From assembly GCA_947463775.1 (NCBI GenBank), contig CANHVD010000216.1, positions 1 through 8,798 on the forward strand: 8,798 bases of DNA, read 5' to 3'. The notes beneath the pieces were generated by a model. It was not told the DNA's origin, did not search any database, and worked only from the letters and a program-made list of their open reading frames with translations. This DNA is from Planctomycetaceae bacterium (GTDB taxonomy: Bacteria; Planctomycetota; Planctomycetia; Planctomycetales; Planctomycetaceae). A program made the translations under genes and the position numbers. This document shows, piece after piece, positions 7,901-8,798 of the stretch; the first letter of the stretch is position 1, and each line of letters opens with the position of its first letter.

Positions 7901-7982
7901 GGACGATTTTGTTGCGAGTCAGGGACTTGCCGCGTTCTGCAGAGTGATTCTGAACAGTAATGAGTTTTTGTATTTGCGATGA
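4950..7982 (+). CDS. Planctomycete cytochrome c / DUF1549 / LamG / DUF1553 protein
   Basis: This 1010-residue exported protein has the architecture found almost only in Planctomycetota and relatives. Start: ATG with GAGG eight bases upstream. Signal peptide: residues 1-27 (NILVLLTFVTSM, cut near VAA). The PSCyt1 cytochrome c-like domain covers about 30-120, with haem-attachment motif C45-LS-C48-H49 and Met95 in TMPPKKPL as candidate axial ligand. DUF1549 (PSCyt2) covers about 158-370, including RRLSFDLLGLPPTP (189-202), GERWARHWLDVARF (231-244) and a second CxxCH at C345/C348/H349 (NCARCHDHKFDP). A LamG/concanavalin A-like domain covers about 433-630 (LEAWVQ, GRIDRALLYDRALTAEEV). DUF1553 (PSD1) covers about 732-1008, including VNRVWHYHFGQGL (754-766) and KRANTITPLQALSLMN (922-937). 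It is followed by a DUF1501 gene, the usual partner. Redox-linked glycan metabolism is often proposed, but the reaction is not established. Confidence 0.95.
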   Translation: MFCFRIIAPRNILVLLTFVTSMRIVAADEATDFDRTIAPLFVQRCLSCHEGPDAKGKLDLSSRDSAMAGGESGPVVEPGDLENSLLWQHVESDTMPPKKPLTNEEKSTLKAWIIGGAKWGTEKIDPFRFTTDARAGVDWWSLKPLQSPTPPQVELAGWSKNPVDAFVLERLQKAGLSPSPIADKRSLIRRLSFDLLGLPPTPDEVNAFLVDNSDDAWEKLVDRMLASPHYGERWARHWLDVARFGESNGFEYDEPRDNFWHYRNWVINALNQDMPYDQFVRLQLAGDVLYPDDFNAVSASGFLVAGPHNTTLPSNDKMRMSMAQDELEDLVGSVGQTFLGLTANCARCHDHKFDPISQQNYYQFAATLNGVTHGERNIRVPLSAEQQQRIQWIDQRTKVLQDELDAIEKPVRDTIIAERKVAGYKGPEPPKALARWEFNEDVNESAGAIKATLSGGARLENGTLVVDGKDGFIASAPIATDIAEKTLEAWVQLDNLEQGGGGAISLQTLDGATFDAIVFGEREAHKWMAGSNGFVRTMSFNGAEETEATQRPVHFAIVYQADGTIMGYRDGKPYGAAYRPGELQKYAAGKFQLVFGLRHGPPGGNRMLAGRIDRALLYDRALTAEEVAASAGASDMNHVSDKDMLARLTETQRKNHQALVDEKNLLSNERHSLVNSESRVLYTCVSSNPGASRVLRRGDVGSPGDVVTPTGLLAVPGGEAGFGLAPDAPDAERRIRLADWITHHDNPLFVRVMVNRVWHYHFGQGLIATPSDFGFNGGQPSHPELLEWLAVQFQSMRYRLKPLHRLIVTSATYRQGSAPVEANSSIDADNRLLWRKSPQRLDAEELRDAVLVVTGRLNPEIGGRGYRDVEHFKFKGSNFYKLLEEATFETHRRTIYRFMPRGGRNPFLDTFDCPDPSTTAPKRANTITPLQALSLMNNSLVFTMADYFAEQVKQEAGEEVKTQVSRVYLRAFGREATPEEIDLADDFVASQGLAAFCRVILNSNEFLYLR

Positions 7983-8004
7983 CGGATTGCGTGAACAAGA
8001 AGTG

Positions 8005-8055
8005 CCCGTCGACGGAGCGACGGGTTTACGGTACGCCCGTCGCTTCGTCGACGGG
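8005..8055. repeat. 51-base near-perfect palindrome, REP-like intergenic element
   Basis: Two 20-base arms (8005-8024 and 8036-8055) are inverted complements around an 11-base loop (8025-8035). The only mispair is G8015 with T8045, which would be a G-U wobble in RNA. Each arm is also self-complementary: CCCGTCG pairs with CGACGGG within 8005-8024 (loop ACGGAG) and within 8036-8055 (loop CTTCGT). It can therefore form one long hairpin or two small ones. It starts 22 bases after the DUF1553 stop and may act as a terminator, attenuator or mRNA stabiliser. No T-run follows. Whether it is dispersed in the genome cannot be judged from this window. Confidence 0.75.
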
Positions 8056-8080
8056 AAACAACCAGCAGATGGCTTGGGTT

Positions 8081-8095
8081 AAGGGCAATGCCCTT
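8081..8095 (+). promoter_or_regulatory. Small hairpin just upstream of the DUF1501 ribosome-binding site
   Basis: AAGGGC (8081-8086) pairs with GCCCTT (8090-8095) around an AAT loop. The stem ends four bases before the GAGG ribosome-binding site at 8100-8103, which sits six bases before the ATG. It could influence initiation or mark a transcript end, but a 6-base stem can also occur by chance. Confidence 0.35.
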
Positions 8096-8109
8096 GTTTG
8101 AGGTGTGTT

Positions 8110-8798
8110 ATGACGATTGACCGAATCTCCCGACGTCGAGTGCTCGATTTTTCCACCGCTTCACTCACCGGTGCTGCTTTCACTTCATTGCTGATGAGGG
8201 ATCGCATTGCGAGAGCTGATGCTGTTCCGGCCGAAGCGAAAGGGACACCTCATCTTCCCGTGAAGGCGAAGCGAGTCATCCACCTGTGTCTGTGTGGCGG
8301 AGTGAGTCATATCGACTCGTTCGACTACAAGCCGGAACTGGAGAAGTTTCACGGGAAGTCTTTGCAGTCCGAAGAACGACCTGCGACGTTTTTCAATCAG
8401 GTCGGATTGATTCGAAAGAATGACTGGGAGTTCAAACAGCGTGGGCAGAGCGGGCTGTGGGTTTCTGATCTGTTTCCTCATATCGCCGAGGTTGCCGATG
8501 AACTAACCGTGGTTCGGTCCATGGTTGCAGAGTCAGCGAATCACACGCCTGCGACCTTTGAAGAGAACACCGGCTTTCGGCTCAATGGTTTTCCTGTGAT
8601 GGGGGCGTGGGTTTCCTATGGCCTTGGCTGTGAAACGGACGAGCTTCCTTCGTATGTTGTTTTGCCGGATGGTCGAGGTCTTCCGGCCGGGGGGACCATC
8701 AACTGGTCAAACGGATTTTTACCGGCTCAACATCAGGGCGTGACCTTTCAGAGTCAGGGGCCGCCAATTTACGATCTCTTTCCGTCGCGTGAGCTTCC
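8110..8798 (+). CDS. DUF1501 protein with Tat signal, N-terminal part (3' end outside the window)
   Basis: The frame opens at an ATG preceded by GAGG six bases upstream and stays open to the window end, giving 229 residues of a family usually well over 400. The N-terminus has a twin-arginine signal (S7-R8-R9-R10-V11-L12, then STASLTGAAFTSLL), consistent with folded export by the Tat route. DUF1501 landmarks include VIHLCLCGGVSHIDSFDYKP (56-75), SGLWVSDLFPHIAEVADEL (114-132), NHTPA (144-148) and GFPVMGAWVSYGLG (160-173). The family belongs to the alkaline phosphatase/sulfatase-like superfamily, so metal-dependent hydrolysis of a phosphate or sulfate ester is possible but unproven. It lies 127 bases after the DUF1549/DUF1553 gene, its regular genomic partner, on the same strand. 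The two may form an operon, but the palindrome between them could uncouple their expression. Confidence 0.93.
   Translation, partial: MTIDRISRRRVLDFSTASLTGAAFTSLLMRDRIARADAVPAEAKGTPHLPVKAKRVIHLCLCGGVSHIDSFDYKPELEKFHGKSLQSEERPATFFNQVGLIRKNDWEFKQRGQSGLWVSDLFPHIAEVADELTVVRSMVAESANHTPATFEENTGFRLNGFPVMGAWVSYGLGCETDELPSYVVLPDGRGLPAGGTINWSNGFLPAQHQGVTFQSQGPPIYDLFPSREL

Overview
The window looks like chromosomal DNA from a planctomycete (Planctomycetota, probably order Planctomycetales). The evidence is family content: a planctomycete-type cytochrome c/DUF1549/DUF1553 protein, a Tat-exported DUF1501 protein directly after it, a DUF1080 protein, an NPCBM-domain protein and trypsin-like proteases. This combination is characteristic of that phylum. 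Nearly every product carries an export signal, so this is a stretch of envelope/secretome genes. I see no tRNA, rRNA, CRISPR array, insertion sequence or prophage gene.

Layout. (1) 1-3325, plus strand: a three-gene, translationally coupled cluster. It holds the 3' end of an NPCBM-domain gene, then an S1C/HtrA-like serine protease with an intact His-Asp-Ser triad, one PDZ domain, a charged linker and an unrecognised C-terminal domain. Last comes a shorter S1C-PDZ paralogue whose catalytic serine is replaced by alanine. Both junctions are 4-base ATGA overlaps. (2) 3358-3861, minus strand: a small secreted orphan protein, convergent with the protease cluster and separated from it by two short hairpins. 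(3) 4027-4743, minus strand: a secreted DUF1080 (3-keto-disaccharide hydrolase-like) protein. (4) 4744-4949: a divergent intergenic region with an 8-base inverted repeat. (5) 4950-7982, plus strand: a 1010-residue PSCyt1-DUF1549-LamG-DUF1553 protein. (6) 7983-8109: an intergenic spacer holding a near-perfect 51-base palindrome and a second small hairpin. (7) 8110-8798, plus strand: a DUF1501 gene that runs off the window.

How the genes may fit together (inference). The DUF1549/DUF1553 and DUF1501 genes form the pair repeatedly seen in planctomycetes, and the DUF1080 gene facing them is a frequent companion. Together they suggest an exported carbohydrate- or sulfated-glycan-related module whose biochemistry is largely unsettled. 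The protease cluster looks like a separate unit, in which an active protease and a catalytically dead relative are made in step and may act together on the same envelope substrates.

The most interesting items are the active/dead protease pair, the unexplained C-terminal domain of the active protease, and the palindrome between the DUF1553 and DUF1501 genes, which can fold in two alternative ways.
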